DNA of 37,096 bases from Micromonospora sp. KC723 (GTDB taxonomy: Bacteria; Actinomycetota; Actinomycetes; Mycobacteriales; Micromonosporaceae). The stretch spans positions 1 to 37,096 of the forward strand of contig NZ_SMKD01000051.1 of assembly GCF_004348595.1 (NCBI RefSeq), read 5' to 3'. Below the pieces are notes generated by a model. That model was not told the origin of the DNA, did not search any database, and saw only the letters and a list, made by a program, of their open reading frames with translations. Positions within the stretch are counted from its first letter, which is position 1; each line of letters starts with the position of its first letter. A program made the position numbers and the translations under genes. Below are positions 8,071 through 16,373 of the stretch, one piece after another.

Positions 8071-8940
8071 ATGGGGTACGACCACCATGAGGGGCAGCGG
8101 GTCAGCCGCCGCCGCCTGATCGCCGGGATCGGTTCGGTCGGCCTGACCGGCCTGCTGGCCGCCTGCGGGCGGGACGGGGGGACGGTCACCACCTCCACCG
8201 GCGAGACGGTGGCCCCGCAGGCGACCACGACGAGCGATCTGACCTCGCTCTTCGCCGACGCGAACACGTGCCGGTTGACCGCCAGCACCACCCAGGGGCC
8301 GTACTACTTCGACGCCGACAAGATCCGCAGCGACATCCGGGAGGACCGGGCGGGCGTCCGGCTGCGGGTGGCCATCCGGGTGCAGGACAGCGAGCAGTGC
8401 GGCCCGCTGGCGAACGCGGTGGTGGAGATCTGGCACTGTGACGCGACCGGGCTCTACTCGGGCGCGGAGGCCCAGTCGTCCGGGGCGAGCGGCGGCTCGG
8501 GCGGCGCCCCGCCCGGTGGCGCCCCGCCCGGTGGCGCGCCGTCCGGTGGCGCGCCGTCCGGTGGCGGGAACGGGCAACTGGCCGACCTCACCCCGACCGA
8601 CGACAAGCGATACCTGCGGGGTGCCCAGGTCACCAACGCCGACGGCATCGTCGAGTTCACCACCATCTGGCCCGGCTGGTACCGGGGCCGGACGGTGCAC
8701 ATCCACGCCATGGTGCACCTGGACAACAGTCGGGTGCTGACCACGCAGCTCATGTTCGACGAGGCGCTGAACACGAAGGTCCTCGCGGCGCAGCCGTACG
8801 CCGCCCACACCGGGCGGGATACCTTCAACGCCGACGACATCATCTACGCCGACAGCATGCTGCTCAAGGTCACCGAGGACGGCGACGGCTACCTCGGCGT
8901 GATCAACTTCGGGGTCGACCGGGACCAGGACGGGACGTGA
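8071..8940 (+). CDS. secreted intradiol ring-cleavage dioxygenase-like lipoprotein
   Basis: A 289-residue protein of the intradiol dioxygenase fold. The four non-heme Fe(III) ligands of the family are present in order: Tyr129 (WHCDATGLYS), Tyr204 (PGWYRGRT), His210 and His212 (VHIHAM). The N-terminus has a twin-arginine-like SRRRLIAG, a hydrophobic stretch and the lipobox LLAAC with Cys32, so it is probably exported and lipid-anchored. Catechol or protocatechuate dioxygenases in degradation pathways are cytoplasmic, so an extracellular substrate (phenolic or lignin-derived) is likely but unproven. Between the first Tyr and the second half lies a low-complexity GAPPG/GAPSG repeat linker (residues 145-164). 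The ATG at 8071 was chosen for its GGGAGGA ribosome binding site. No aromatic-degradation operon adjoins it. Confidence 0.85.
   Translation: MGYDHHEGQRVSRRRLIAGIGSVGLTGLLAACGRDGGTVTTSTGETVAPQATTTSDLTSLFADANTCRLTASTTQGPYYFDADKIRSDIREDRAGVRLRVAIRVQDSEQCGPLANAVVEIWHCDATGLYSGAEAQSSGASGGSGGAPPGGAPPGGAPSGGAPSGGGNGQLADLTPTDDKRYLRGAQVTNADGIVEFTTIWPGWYRGRTVHIHAMVHLDNSRVLTTQLMFDEALNTKVLAAQPYAAHTGRDTFNADDIIYADSMLLKVTEDGDGYLGVINFGVDRDQDGT
8503..8562 (+). repeat. four tandem 15-bp repeats coding GAPPG/GAPSG
   Basis: Two copies of GGCGCCCCGCCCGGT are followed by two copies of GGCGCGCCGTCCGGT. They are in frame within the dioxygenase gene and give a flexible Gly/Pro loop. The paired exact copies suggest recent slippage expansion. 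Confidence 0.9.
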
Positions 8941-8953
8941 CGGCCGGCGGAGG

Positions 8954-9463
8954 TCAGAGCGAACGGGCGTAGCGCAGTTGCGGGACCACCACCGGGCCGA
9001 CCGGCTCGTCCCGGACCTGCCCGGTGGTGGTCCAGCCGCCGCGCTCGTAGAACGTCCGGGCGCGCGCGTTGTCCCGCAGCACCCAGAGCACGGCCCGGGA
9101 CCATCCCCGGGAGCGCATGGCGTCCAGCGCGTCGACCATCAGCTTCCGGCCGGTGCCCCGGCCGCGTTCGTCCGGGTCGAGGTGGATGGCGTTGAGCAGG
9201 CCGGTGGCCGGGTCGCCCTCGTCGTCCGGGCCGAGGTAGCTGAAACCGACCAGCCGGCCGTCGCGTTCCGCCACCATCATCCGGTGGTCGTCGTGCTCCC
9301 ACGCCCACCGCTCGACCCAGTAGCTGCCCATCGCCGCCTCGCTCGGCTCGGCCAGCGCCGCCGGCGGCAGGATCGACGAGTAGGCGGCCACCCGGGACCG
9401 TTGGTGCAGGGCGCCGACCAGCATCAGGTCGCCGACCACGGCGGGCCGCAGCGTGACGGTCAC
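8954..9463 (-). CDS. GNAT family N-acetyltransferase
   Basis: A 169-residue single-domain GNAT acetyltransferase. The acetyl-CoA pyrophosphate loop is the [10 protein letters not shown] segment preceded by NAIHLDPDE, and motif B is [10 protein letters not shown] near the C-terminus. The substrate is not evident. The GTG start at 9463 overlaps the TGA stop of rnz by 4 nt (GTGA), and there is no independent ribosome binding site, so it should be translated by ribosomes finishing rnz. The 3' end faces the dioxygenase gene with a 13-nt gap. The frame stays open far upstream through rnz but with no family similarity there. Confidence 0.85.
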   Translation of the reverse strand: MTVTLRPAVVGDLMLVGALHQRSRVAAYSSILPPAALAEPSEAAMGSYWVERWAWEHDDHRMMVAERDGRLVGFSYLGPDDEGDPATGLLNAIHLDPDERGRGTGRKLMVDALDAMRSRGWSRAVLWVLRDNARARTFYERGGWTTTGQVRDEPVGPVVVPQLRYARSL

Positions 9464-10389
9464 CGGGCCGAGGTTACCCGCCGGGGCGGCACCGGCACGG
9501 TGGCCAGATCCTCGGCGATCACCAGGTCGCCGGTGAAGTGCTCCCGGGCCTCGTCGGCGAAGCGGCGCGGGTCCGCGTACCGCTGGGAGAAGTGGGTGAG
9601 CACCAGCGTGCGTACGCGCGACTCGGTGGCGACCCGCGCGGCCTGCGCCGCCGTCAGGTGGCCGACCTCGGCGGCGAGGGCGGCCTCCGACTCCAGGAAC
9701 GTCGACTCGATGACCAGCAGGTCGGCGTGCTCGGCGAGGGCGTAAACCCCGTCGCAGAGGCCGGTGTCCATCACGAAGGCGAACCGCTGCCCCGGTCGGG
9801 TCACGCTCACCTCGTCGCGGGTGACGCGGCGGCCGTCCCGGTCCAGGTGGCCGACGCGCAGCAGCTCCGCGACCGCCGGACCGGCGATGCCGTACGCGGC
9901 CAGTTTCTCCGGCAGCATCCGGCGGCCGTCCGGCTCGATCAGCCGGTAGCCGTACGTCTCGACGGGATGGCGCAGTCGGCGGGCCTCCAGCGTCACCCCG
10001 CGCAGGCCGATCCGCTGCCCGTCCGCCTCGATCGGCTCGACGGCCAGCTCGACGGTTTCGTGGAAGGAGCTGGCGTGGCGCAGCCGGGCGAAGTACTCGG
10101 CGCCGCCGGCCGGGAAGTGCACCGCCACCGGGCGTGGCACCCGGTCCAGGCTGAGGCGCTGGACGATGCCGGGCAGGCCCAGGCAGTGGTCGCCGTGGAA
10201 GTGGGTGACGCAGATCCGGGTCAGGTCGGTGGCGGTGACCCCGGTGTGCAGCAGCTGCCGCTGGCTGCCCTCGCCCGGGTCGAAGAGGATCACCTCGTCG
10301 TCCCAGCGCAGCACGTACCCGTTGTGGTTGCGCAGCCGGGTCGGCGCCTGGCTGGCCGTTCCCAGCACCACCAACTCGCGCATCGACAC
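9460..10389 (-). CDS. rnz: ribonuclease Z (tRNA 3'-processing endonuclease)
   Basis: A 309-residue metallo-beta-lactamase-fold nuclease that cuts precursor tRNAs after the discriminator base. The zinc-binding HxHxDH motif is [13 protein letters not shown] with His63, His65, Asp67 and His68. Further family landmarks are [15 protein letters not shown] at the N-terminus, the MDTG segment and the late LTHFSQRY motif. The short form length is normal for bacterial RNase Z. I chose GTG 10389 because GGAGAG sits 6 nt upstream; an ATG two codons later is the alternative. Upstream is a 326-nt gap that holds a structured leader with its own promoter. The GNAT gene follows with overlap. Confidence 0.93.
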   Translation of the reverse strand: MSMRELVVLGTASQAPTRLRNHNGYVLRWDDEVILFDPGEGSQRQLLHTGVTATDLTRICVTHFHGDHCLGLPGIVQRLSLDRVPRPVAVHFPAGGAEYFARLRHASSFHETVELAVEPIEADGQRIGLRGVTLEARRLRHPVETYGYRLIEPDGRRMLPEKLAAYGIAGPAVAELLRVGHLDRDGRRVTRDEVSVTRPGQRFAFVMDTGLCDGVYALAEHADLLVIESTFLESEAALAAEVGHLTAAQAARVATESRVRTLVLTHFSQRYADPRRFADEAREHFTGDLVIAEDLATVPVPPRRVTSAR

Positions 10390-10640
10390 GGAACTCTCCT
10401 GGAGACGAAGCGACCCCCGGGGCTTCCGCGCTGACGCGCGGGCCGGCTGGACTGGGCCGGCACCCCGGGGGTCGGGTGGCTGTCGTGGATTCGCCGCACC
10501 GCTGCCACACGGTCTCGACGATGGTGCCTGGTGCCCGCCTCGCGGCGGACGGGTTTCACTGTCGAGGACAGCGGCTAGCGGACAGCCACCTCACGAGTCC
10601 GATTGCTATACAAGTCTGGACCACCTCCTTTCCCGTGTAC
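10390..10640 (-). ncRNA. candidate structured leader RNA (attenuator-like) upstream of rnz
   Basis: On the minus strand this stretch folds into several exact helices. A 10-bp long-range helix pairs GGTGGCTGTC (10590-10581) with GACAGCCACC (10484-10475). Inside it are CTGTC/GACAG (10571-10567 with 10563-10559) and CCGCC-GCGA-GGCGG (10548-10535, a GNRA tetraloop). Immediately after the long helix comes a 12-bp stem, CGACCCCCGGGG (10474-10463) with 10422-10411. That stem encloses two smaller hairpins, GCCGGC/GCCGGC and CCGCGC-GTCA-GCGCGG, making a three-way junction. It ends about 20 nt before the rnz start and lacks a T-run. A promoter (10645-10674) and a short uORF precede it. It may be a regulatory 5' leader or an independent RNA; I cannot assign it to a known RNA family. 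Confidence 0.5.
10575..10613 (-). CDS. possible 12-codon upstream ORF in rnz leader
   Basis: TTG at 10613 lies 10 nt after AAGGAGG (10630-10624) and opens a frame reading [12 protein letters not shown] before TAG at 10577. The frame is also open upstream, so a GTG start further up is possible. The codons for EVAV form one strand of the long-range 10-bp helix, so a ribosome on this uORF would block that helix. This is an attenuation-style arrangement inferred from sequence only. Confidence 0.3.
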   Translation of the reverse strand: MYSNRTREVAVR

Positions 10641-10644
10641 GGCC

Positions 10645-10674
10645 ACGTTATCCACTTCGCGGGGGTGCCGGCAA
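10645..10674 (-). promoter_or_regulatory. promoter of the rnz leader
   Basis: On the minus strand TTGCCG (10674-10669), an 18-nt spacer and TAACGT (10650-10645) form a sigma-70-type promoter. It predicts transcription starting near 10638. It separates rnz from the upstream M42 peptidase gene. Confidence 0.5.
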
Positions 10675-10715
10675 CGGATTTCGATCACCGGGCCGGGCGC
10701 CGGGGCGCGGCCGGC

Positions 10716-11891
10716 TCAGTCGATGCCGATCGGGCCGTCGCGGGGGCCCTCCTCGTTGGCCGGCTGCACCGCCAGCGACGGGAAGTCGGCCAGGTCGCCC
10801 TCGGGCTCGGCGTCCCACTCGGGGAAGACCAGATCGCTCTGCAGGTAGAGGCAGAGCAACTGGGTGAGCTGGCGTAACCCGTCGAGGTGGGTGCGCTCGT
10901 GCCCGTGGGTGGCGTCCACCCCGAAGCCGAGCAACGCCACGCGGGCGTGCGCGCCCGCCTCGACCGCCGCCGCCACGTCCGAGCGGTAGTAGTCGAAGAC
11001 GTCCCGGACCAGGTCGACGCCGTGCTCCTTCGCGATAGCGGCGAGGTTGCGGGTCAGGTGGTAGTCGAACGGGCCGACGCCGTCCCCCATCGCCAGGGTG
11101 GCAGCGTGCTCCCGGGACTGCTGGCCGGGGGCGACCACCGCCGCGTCCACCGAGACGATCTCCGCCACGTCCGGGTCCAGGCCGTGGCTGGCCCCGTGGC
11201 CGATCTCCTCGGTGACGGTGACCAGCAGGTGCGCGGTGACCTTCGGGGTGATCCCCGCGTCGACGAGCGCCTTGAACGCGGTCAGCACCGCCGCCACGCC
11301 GGCCTTGTCGTCCAGGTGCCGGGACTTGACAAACCCGCTCGGGGTGATCGTCGGGTTGGGTAGGAACGCCACGAAGTCCCCGGCGTCGATGCCCAGTTCC
11401 CGCAGCCCGGTGATGTCCTCGACCGGCTCGTCGATCCGCACCTCCACCAGTTCCCACCCGACGCCCTGCAGGTCGACCGCCTCGTTGTAGCGGTGCCCGC
11501 TGGCCTTCAGCGGCAGCACCTGGCCGGTGATCACCCGGTCCAGGTCGTCGGTGAAGATCCGCACGTGGGCGCCCTCGGCGAACCGGGCGCTGTGCGTGCC
11601 GATCGGCTTCAGCTCCAGCCGACCGTTCTCCTTGAGCCGCTTGACCATCCCGCCGATGGTGTCGGTGTGCACCACGACGGCCCGGTCCGCGCCGGTCTGC
11701 CGGGGGCCGGGCAGGCAGGCGCTGAGCGCCCCGCGCCGGGTCAGGGTCGAGGTGATCCCCAGCGCGGAGAGGCGCTCGCCCACGTACTGCTGCACGTGGT
11801 CGGTACGCCCCGACGGGCTCGGGATCTCCAGCAACTCCAGCAGCACCTGCCGCAGGTAGTCCAGGTCGATCTCCAGCGGCTTGGGGCTCAC
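10716..11891 (-). CDS. M42-family metallopeptidase of the NAGGN osmoprotectant system
   Basis: A 391-residue M42/M18-type co-catalytic zinc aminopeptidase-like protein. Metal-site features are VVHTDTIGGM (His/Asp), KSRHLDDKAG, TVTEEIGHGAS with the catalytic Glu pair, and the late DATHGHERTHLDG segment. It is the third gene of an operon with ngg and the asnO-like gene, which is the family context known for NAGGN loci. A role in NAGGN turnover or dipeptide handling is inferred from that context. The GTG start overlaps the ngg stop by 4 nt (GTGA). It ends with an acidic tail of about 35 residues. Confidence 0.85.
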   Translation of the reverse strand: MSPKPLEIDLDYLRQVLLELLEIPSPSGRTDHVQQYVGERLSALGITSTLTRRGALSACLPGPRQTGADRAVVVHTDTIGGMVKRLKENGRLELKPIGTHSARFAEGAHVRIFTDDLDRVITGQVLPLKASGHRYNEAVDLQGVGWELVEVRIDEPVEDITGLRELGIDAGDFVAFLPNPTITPSGFVKSRHLDDKAGVAAVLTAFKALVDAGITPKVTAHLLVTVTEEIGHGASHGLDPDVAEIVSVDAAVVAPGQQSREHAATLAMGDGVGPFDYHLTRNLAAIAKEHGVDLVRDVFDYYRSDVAAAVEAGAHARVALLGFGVDATHGHERTHLDGLRQLTQLLCLYLQSDLVFPEWDAEPEGDLADFPSLAVQPANEEGPRDGPIGID

Positions 11892-13717
11892 GCGCCCCCT
11901 CCGGGACCGGCCGGGCTCCAGAGCCGCTGCGGAGCACGGGTCCCCGGGAAGAGCAGGTCGACGAAGCGCTCCGCGGTGGGCTGGGGCTCGTGGTTGGCCA
12001 GCCCCGGCCGCTCGTTCGCCTCGATGAACACGTGTTCCGCCTGGTCGGGGGCGGGCACCAGCAGGTCGAGCCCGGTCACCGGGATGTCCAGGGCCCGGCT
12101 CGCCGTCACGCAGGCCTCGGCGATCGCGGGGTGCAGGTCGGCTGTCACGTCGTGGATTGTGCCACCGGTGTGCAGGTTGGCGGTGCGGCGTACGGTGAGC
12201 ACCTGTCCCTCGGGCAGCACGTCGCGCATCCGGTACCCGGCGTCGGCCACCACCTCGCGGGTCATGTCGTCGATCGGGATCCGTGACTCGCCCCCGGTGG
12301 CGGCGGCCCGCCGGCGGCTCTGCCGCTCGATCAGCTCGGTGATGTCGTGTGTCCCGTCGCCGGTGATCTGCGCCGGCCGGCGCACCGCGGCGGCCACCAC
12401 CTCGTGGTCGATGACGATCACCCGGAGGTCCTCGCCGGACCGCATCTCCTCGATCAGCACGTCCGGGCAGAACCGGCTGGCCAACTCGACCGCCGCGGCC
12501 AGCGCCTCCGGTGTGCGCACCCCCACCGTGATGCCGTTGCCCTGCTCACCCCGGGCCGGTTTGACCACGACCGGGCCGACGTCCGCCAGGAACGCCAGGT
12601 CGTCCGGCCCGCCGGTGGCGGTCCGGCCGCGCGGCACGGACAGGCCCGCCCCGGTGAGGATCCGCCGGGTCACCCGCTTGTCGTCGCAGCGGCTCATGGC
12701 CACCGCCGAGGTCAGCTCGGACAGCGACTCGCGGGTGTGGATGGTCCGGCCGCCGTTGCTCAGCCGCAGCTCGCCCCAGTGCGCGTCGGTGACCTCCACC
12801 CGGATCCCGCGCCGCATCGCCTCGTCCGCGATGATCTTCGCGTACGGGTTGAGCTCGCCGTACCCCTGCGGGGCGGCGGGCAGGAAGAGCCGCTCGTTGA
12901 TCGGGTTCTTCCGCTTCACGCACAGCGTGGTCGTGCGGCGGAAGCCGAGCCGCTCGTAGAGCCGGATCGCGCCGGGGTTCTCCGCCAGCACCGACAGGTC
13001 GACGAAGGCCCGGCCGCGCTCGTCGAGCCGGTCGGCCAGCGCGGTCAGCAACGCCTGGCCGGTGCCGGGCGGGGCGGTGTTGAAGTCGACGGTCAGGCAC
13101 CACAGGCTGGCGCCGTTCTCCGGGTCTGCGAAGACCGCGACGTGGTCCACCCCGGTGATCGTGCCGACGATCTCCCCGGTGCTGCCCTCGGCCACCAGAT
13201 GCAGGAACCGGTCGGTTCGGGCGTTGTCCACCAGCACCTCCACCGGCGCGGTGACCATGCCGTTGCGGGCGTAGATGCGGTTCACCGCGTCCGCGTCGTC
13301 GGCGTCGCGCAGCGGCCGGATCACCAGCCCGGGCACCTCGCTGCTGCCGTCGGCGGCGGCCGGGCGGTGTTCGCCCAGCGGCAGCCGGTAGGTCAGCGAC
13401 GGGTCGATGAACAGCTCGTCGGGGAGCCGGGAGACCAACACGTGCGGGTCACGCAGGTAGATGCAGATGTCCCGGGCGCCGGCCGCCTCGGAACGCAGCA
13501 CGTCGGCGACGGCCGCCTGGTCGGTGAAGGTCTGCCCGAAGACCAGTCGGCCCCAACCGCAGTCCAGCACCACGTCCGCCGCGCCGGCCGGCTGTCTGCG
13601 CGGCTCGGGTGTGCCGGGGGCCACCGGGTCACCGCCGGGGCCGACCCGCTCCCGGCGTCGGCCCAGCACCCGCTCCCGGTCGGTCCGGGCCGCGCCGGTC
13701 GCCAGCGTCTCGGTCAT
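11888..13717 (-). CDS. ngg: N-acetylglutaminylglutamine synthetase (GNAT plus ATP-grasp)
   Basis: A 609-residue bifunctional enzyme. After a polar N-terminus, a GNAT acetyltransferase domain (about 100-290) includes VIRPLRDADDADAVNRIYARNG, PPGTGQALL and GAIRLYERLGF. An ATP-grasp ligase domain (about 310-600) includes VVKPARGEQGNGITVGV, VLIEEMRSGEDLRVIVID and the metal-binding FIEANERPGL. Together they would acetylate glutamine and ligate a second glutamine, giving N-acetylglutaminylglutamine. The ATG at 13717 lies 2 nt after the stop of the asnO-like gene, so the genes are tightly coupled. The frame is open upstream across the asnO-like gene, but that part is a high-GC shadow and not a fusion. 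Confidence 0.88.
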   Translation of the reverse strand: MTETLATGAARTDRERVLGRRRERVGPGGDPVAPGTPEPRRQPAGAADVVLDCGWGRLVFGQTFTDQAAVADVLRSEAAGARDICIYLRDPHVLVSRLPDELFIDPSLTYRLPLGEHRPAAADGSSEVPGLVIRPLRDADDADAVNRIYARNGMVTAPVEVLVDNARTDRFLHLVAEGSTGEIVGTITGVDHVAVFADPENGASLWCLTVDFNTAPPGTGQALLTALADRLDERGRAFVDLSVLAENPGAIRLYERLGFRRTTTLCVKRKNPINERLFLPAAPQGYGELNPYAKIIADEAMRRGIRVEVTDAHWGELRLSNGGRTIHTRESLSELTSAVAMSRCDDKRVTRRILTGAGLSVPRGRTATGGPDDLAFLADVGPVVVKPARGEQGNGITVGVRTPEALAAAVELASRFCPDVLIEEMRSGEDLRVIVIDHEVVAAAVRRPAQITGDGTHDITELIERQSRRRAAATGGESRIPIDDMTREVVADAGYRMRDVLPEGQVLTVRRTANLHTGGTIHDVTADLHPAIAEACVTASRALDIPVTGLDLLVPAPDQAEHVFIEANERPGLANHEPQPTAERFVDLLFPGTRAPQRLWSPAGPGGGA

Positions 13718-13719
13718 CG

Positions 13720-15504
13720 TCAGTCGATTCCGTGGCTCTGGAGCCACATTTCCAGCAGGCCGAGTTGCCACAGCTTGTTTCCGTTCAACGGGGTCAGTTC
13801 GGCGTTGGGGTCGGCGAGCAGCGCGTCGACGTACTCGACGCGGAACAGGTCGCGGCGGCGGGCGGCGGGCGCGGAGAGCGCGTCGCGTACCCGGTCGAGG
13901 AGCTTGCCCTCGAGGTGGGTGAGGCCCGGCACCGGGAAGTAGCCCTTGGGGCGGTCGATGACCTCGTGCGGGAGGACCTTGCGGCCGATCTCCTTCAGGA
14001 CGCCCTTGCCGCCCTGGGCGAGCTTCAGCTCCGGCGGGCAGCTCGCGGCGAGTTCGACGAACTCGTGGTCGAGGAACGGCACCCGGGCCTCCAGCCCGTG
14101 CGCCATGGTCATGTTGTCGACCCGCTTCACCGGGTCGTCGGTGAGCATGATCTGGGTGTCGATCCGCAGGCCGGCGTCGACCGCGGTGTCCGCCCCGGCC
14201 CGCGCCAGGTGCGCGGCGACGAACTCCCGCGCCGGGTCGCCGTCGGCCAGCCACGCCGGGTTCAGCACCCGGGCCAGGCCGGCCGCGTCCCGGTCGAAGA
14301 ACGCCCCCGCGTACGTGTCGAGCGCCTGCTCCCGGTCGACCCGGGCCAACGGCGGGTACCAGTGGTAGCCGCCCAGGATCTCGTCCGCGCCCTGGCCGGA
14401 CTGGACCACCTTGACGTGCTTCGACACCTCCTGGCTGAGCAGGTAGAACGCGACGCAGTCGTGGCTGACCATCGGCTCGCTCATCGCCGCCACGGCGGCC
14501 TCCAGCGGCGGCACGAGGTCCTGGGCGGCCACCCGGAGCTGGTGGTGGTCGGTGCCGAAGGTCTTCGCGACCAGGTCCGAGTAGACGAACTCGTCGCCCT
14601 CCCGGCCGCCGACGGCGTCGAAGCCGATGGAGAAGGTGGAGAGGCCGGTCTGCCCCTCGCCGGCCAGCAGCGCGACGACCAGGCTGGAGTCGAGCCCGCC
14701 GGAGAGCAGCACACCGACCGGCACGTCGGCGACCATGCGGCGGCGTACGGCGGTGGTGAGCGACTCCAGCAGTGCGGCCTGCCAGTCCTGCTCGGACCAG
14801 CCGGCGCGCCCGGTGTTGCGGGTGAAGGCCGGGTCCCAGTAGACCCGATCGTGGGTGCGGCCGTCCGGCTCGTACACCCGGACGGTGGCCGGGGGGAGCT
14901 TGGCGACGCCGCGCAGGATGGTGCGCGGCGGCGGCACGATGCTGTGGAAGCTGAGGTAGTGCGCGAGCGCGACGGGGTCGATGGAGGTGTCGATCCCGCC
15001 GCCGGCCAGCAGTGCCGGCAGGGTGCTCGCGAAGCGCACCACGCCCGGCGACTCGGCCAGGTAGAGCGGCTTGATGCCGAGTCGGTCCCGGGCCAGCACC
15101 AGCCGGCCGGTGTCGCGCTCGGTGATGGCGACGGCGAACATGCCGATCAGGTGGTCGACGAAGTCGAGCCCCCACTCGGCGTACGCCTTGACGACCACCT
15201 CGCTGTCGCCGGTGGAGAAGAAGCGGTGCCCCTTGGCCTGCAACTCCGCGCGCAGCTCTCGGTAGTTGTAGACGCAGCCGTTGAAGACGCCGGTGAGCCC
15301 CGCGTCGGGGTCGACCAGCGGCTGTCCGCTCGCCGCCGACAGGTCGATGATCTTCAGGCGGCGGTGCCCGAGGGCGACCGGCCCCTGGGACCAGACCCCA
15401 CTGTCGTCGGGTCCCCGGTCGCTCATCGTGGCCGCCATGCGCTCCACCGCCGCGACGTCGGCGCGCGCGCCGTCGCGCCGGAACTCTCCCGCAAGTCCGC
15501 ACAT
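13720..15504 (-). CDS. asnO: N-acetylglutaminylglutamine amidotransferase (AsnB/AsnO family)
   Basis: A 594-residue glutamine-dependent amidotransferase that would convert the terminal carboxylate of N-acetylglutaminylglutamine to an amide. The N-terminal glutaminase domain begins MCGLAGEFR with nucleophile Cys2, and also has MSDRGPDDSG and FNGCVYNYREL. The C-terminal synthetase domain carries the PP-loop LLSGGLDSSLVVAL. The start must be ATG 15504, because the TGC codon next to it encodes the nucleophile that must be N-terminal; a TTG three codons upstream would bury it. No good ribosome binding site precedes that ATG. It is the first gene of the asnO-ngg-M42 operon, which distinguishes it from a housekeeping asparagine synthetase. 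Confidence 0.88.
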   Translation of the reverse strand: MCGLAGEFRRDGARADVAAVERMAATMSDRGPDDSGVWSQGPVALGHRRLKIIDLSAASGQPLVDPDAGLTGVFNGCVYNYRELRAELQAKGHRFFSTGDSEVVVKAYAEWGLDFVDHLIGMFAVAITERDTGRLVLARDRLGIKPLYLAESPGVVRFASTLPALLAGGGIDTSIDPVALAHYLSFHSIVPPPRTILRGVAKLPPATVRVYEPDGRTHDRVYWDPAFTRNTGRAGWSEQDWQAALLESLTTAVRRRMVADVPVGVLLSGGLDSSLVVALLAGEGQTGLSTFSIGFDAVGGREGDEFVYSDLVAKTFGTDHHQLRVAAQDLVPPLEAAVAAMSEPMVSHDCVAFYLLSQEVSKHVKVVQSGQGADEILGGYHWYPPLARVDREQALDTYAGAFFDRDAAGLARVLNPAWLADGDPAREFVAAHLARAGADTAVDAGLRIDTQIMLTDDPVKRVDNMTMAHGLEARVPFLDHEFVELAASCPPELKLAQGGKGVLKEIGRKVLPHEVIDRPKGYFPVPGLTHLEGKLLDRVRDALSAPAARRRDLFRVEYVDALLADPNAELTPLNGNKLWQLGLLEMWLQSHGID

Positions 15505-15710
15505 GTGAGCCAATGCTGCCAGAGCATGTTGCGGTTCGCCTGTTGAGACGATGACAGTTGTGTGACGCCGTTGCTAGAATCCGCGTCCCCGGTGGCAGAG
15601 CGTGGTGGCGCCGGTGGGCGAACCGGTGATCCGCGCCGATCGACGACGCCGGACGCCGCACCGGATGTGACAAATCCCCCACCGCCGGGGTCGCTCCACC
15701 GTCGAGCCGG

Positions 15711-16373
15711 TCAGCCGGCGGTGCGGGCCACGCCGACCGGGCAGCTCAACCCGTTCGGGCCGTGGTTGCAGTACCCGTTCGGGTTCTTCGTCGGAGCCAG
15801 GTACTGCTGGTGGTAGTCCTCGGCGAAGTAGTAGTCACCGAGCGGCGCGATCTCCGTGGTGATCTCGCCCTTGCCGGCCCGGGCCACGATCGGGGCGAAC
15901 GCGTCGCGGGACGCCTGCGCGGTGGCCAGCTGCTCGTCGGTCGTGGTGTAGATCGTCGAGCGGTACTGGGTGCCGACGTCGTTGCCCTGGCGCATGCCCT
16001 GGGTCGGGTCGTGGTTCTCCCAGAAGACCTTGAGCAGGTCCTCGTAGCTAATGATCGTCGGGTCGTAGACCACCTGGACCACCTCGGCGTGCCCGGTCCG
16101 GCCCGAGCAGACCTCCTCGTACGTCGGGTTCGGCGTGACGCCGCCCGCATAACCGGCGGAGGTGGTGAGCACGCCCGGCAGCGTCCAGAACAGTCGCTCG
16201 GCACCCCAGAAACAACCCATCCCGAAGACCGCGACCTGGGAACCGGCCGGGAACGGGCCCTTCAGCGAGGAATCGAGCACCTCGTGGCGGTCGGCGATCG
16301 GCATCGCGATCGGCCGGCCCGGCAGGGCCTGGTCGGGGGTGGGTAGCTCGGCCTTCATGCGGCGAAGGAACAC
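15711..16373 (-). CDS. msrA: peptide methionine (S)-S-oxide reductase
   Basis: A 220-residue MsrA that repairs oxidised methionine in proteins using thioredoxin. The catalytic Cys54 is in GMGCFWG. Other landmarks are [30 protein letters not shown] and FWENHDPT; the C-terminal cysteines Cys202 and Cys211 in [12 protein letters not shown] fit the resolving positions. I chose GTG 16373 because GAGAGGAG lies about 7 nt upstream and the N-terminus ([19 protein letters not shown]) matches actinobacterial members; the ATG 5 codons on is less likely. The gene is monocistronic in appearance, divergent from the antiporter. Confidence 0.92.
   Translation of the reverse strand: MFLRRMKAELPTPDQALPGRPIAMPIADRHEVLDSSLKGPFPAGSQVAVFGMGCFWGAERLFWTLPGVLTTSAGYAGGVTPNPTYEEVCSGRTGHAEVVQVVYDPTIISYEDLLKVFWENHDPTQGMRQGNDVGTQYRSTIYTTTDEQLATAQASRDAFAPIVARAGKGEITTEIAPLGDYYFAEDYHQQYLAPTKNPNGYCNHGPNGLSCPVGVARTAG

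Noticed and set aside
10390..10715. tRNA, tmRNA or RNase P RNA in the structured rnz leader
   Set aside because: No T-loop GTTCRA motif, CCA end, tmRNA resume ORF or RNase P core segments are visible; the helices fit a leader RNA better.
11888..15682. Single 1,264-codon frame suggesting a fused protein across ngg and the asnO-like gene
   Set aside because: The part overlapping the asnO-like gene has no family similarity and is a shifted-frame shadow. The ngg protein starts naturally at ATG 13717, 2 nt after the asnO stop.
15505..15710. Plus-strand promoter ATGACA-18-TAGAAT upstream of msrA's 3' end
   Set aside because: It matches a promoter pattern, but no gene or RNA is seen downstream on that strand before msrA on the opposite strand.
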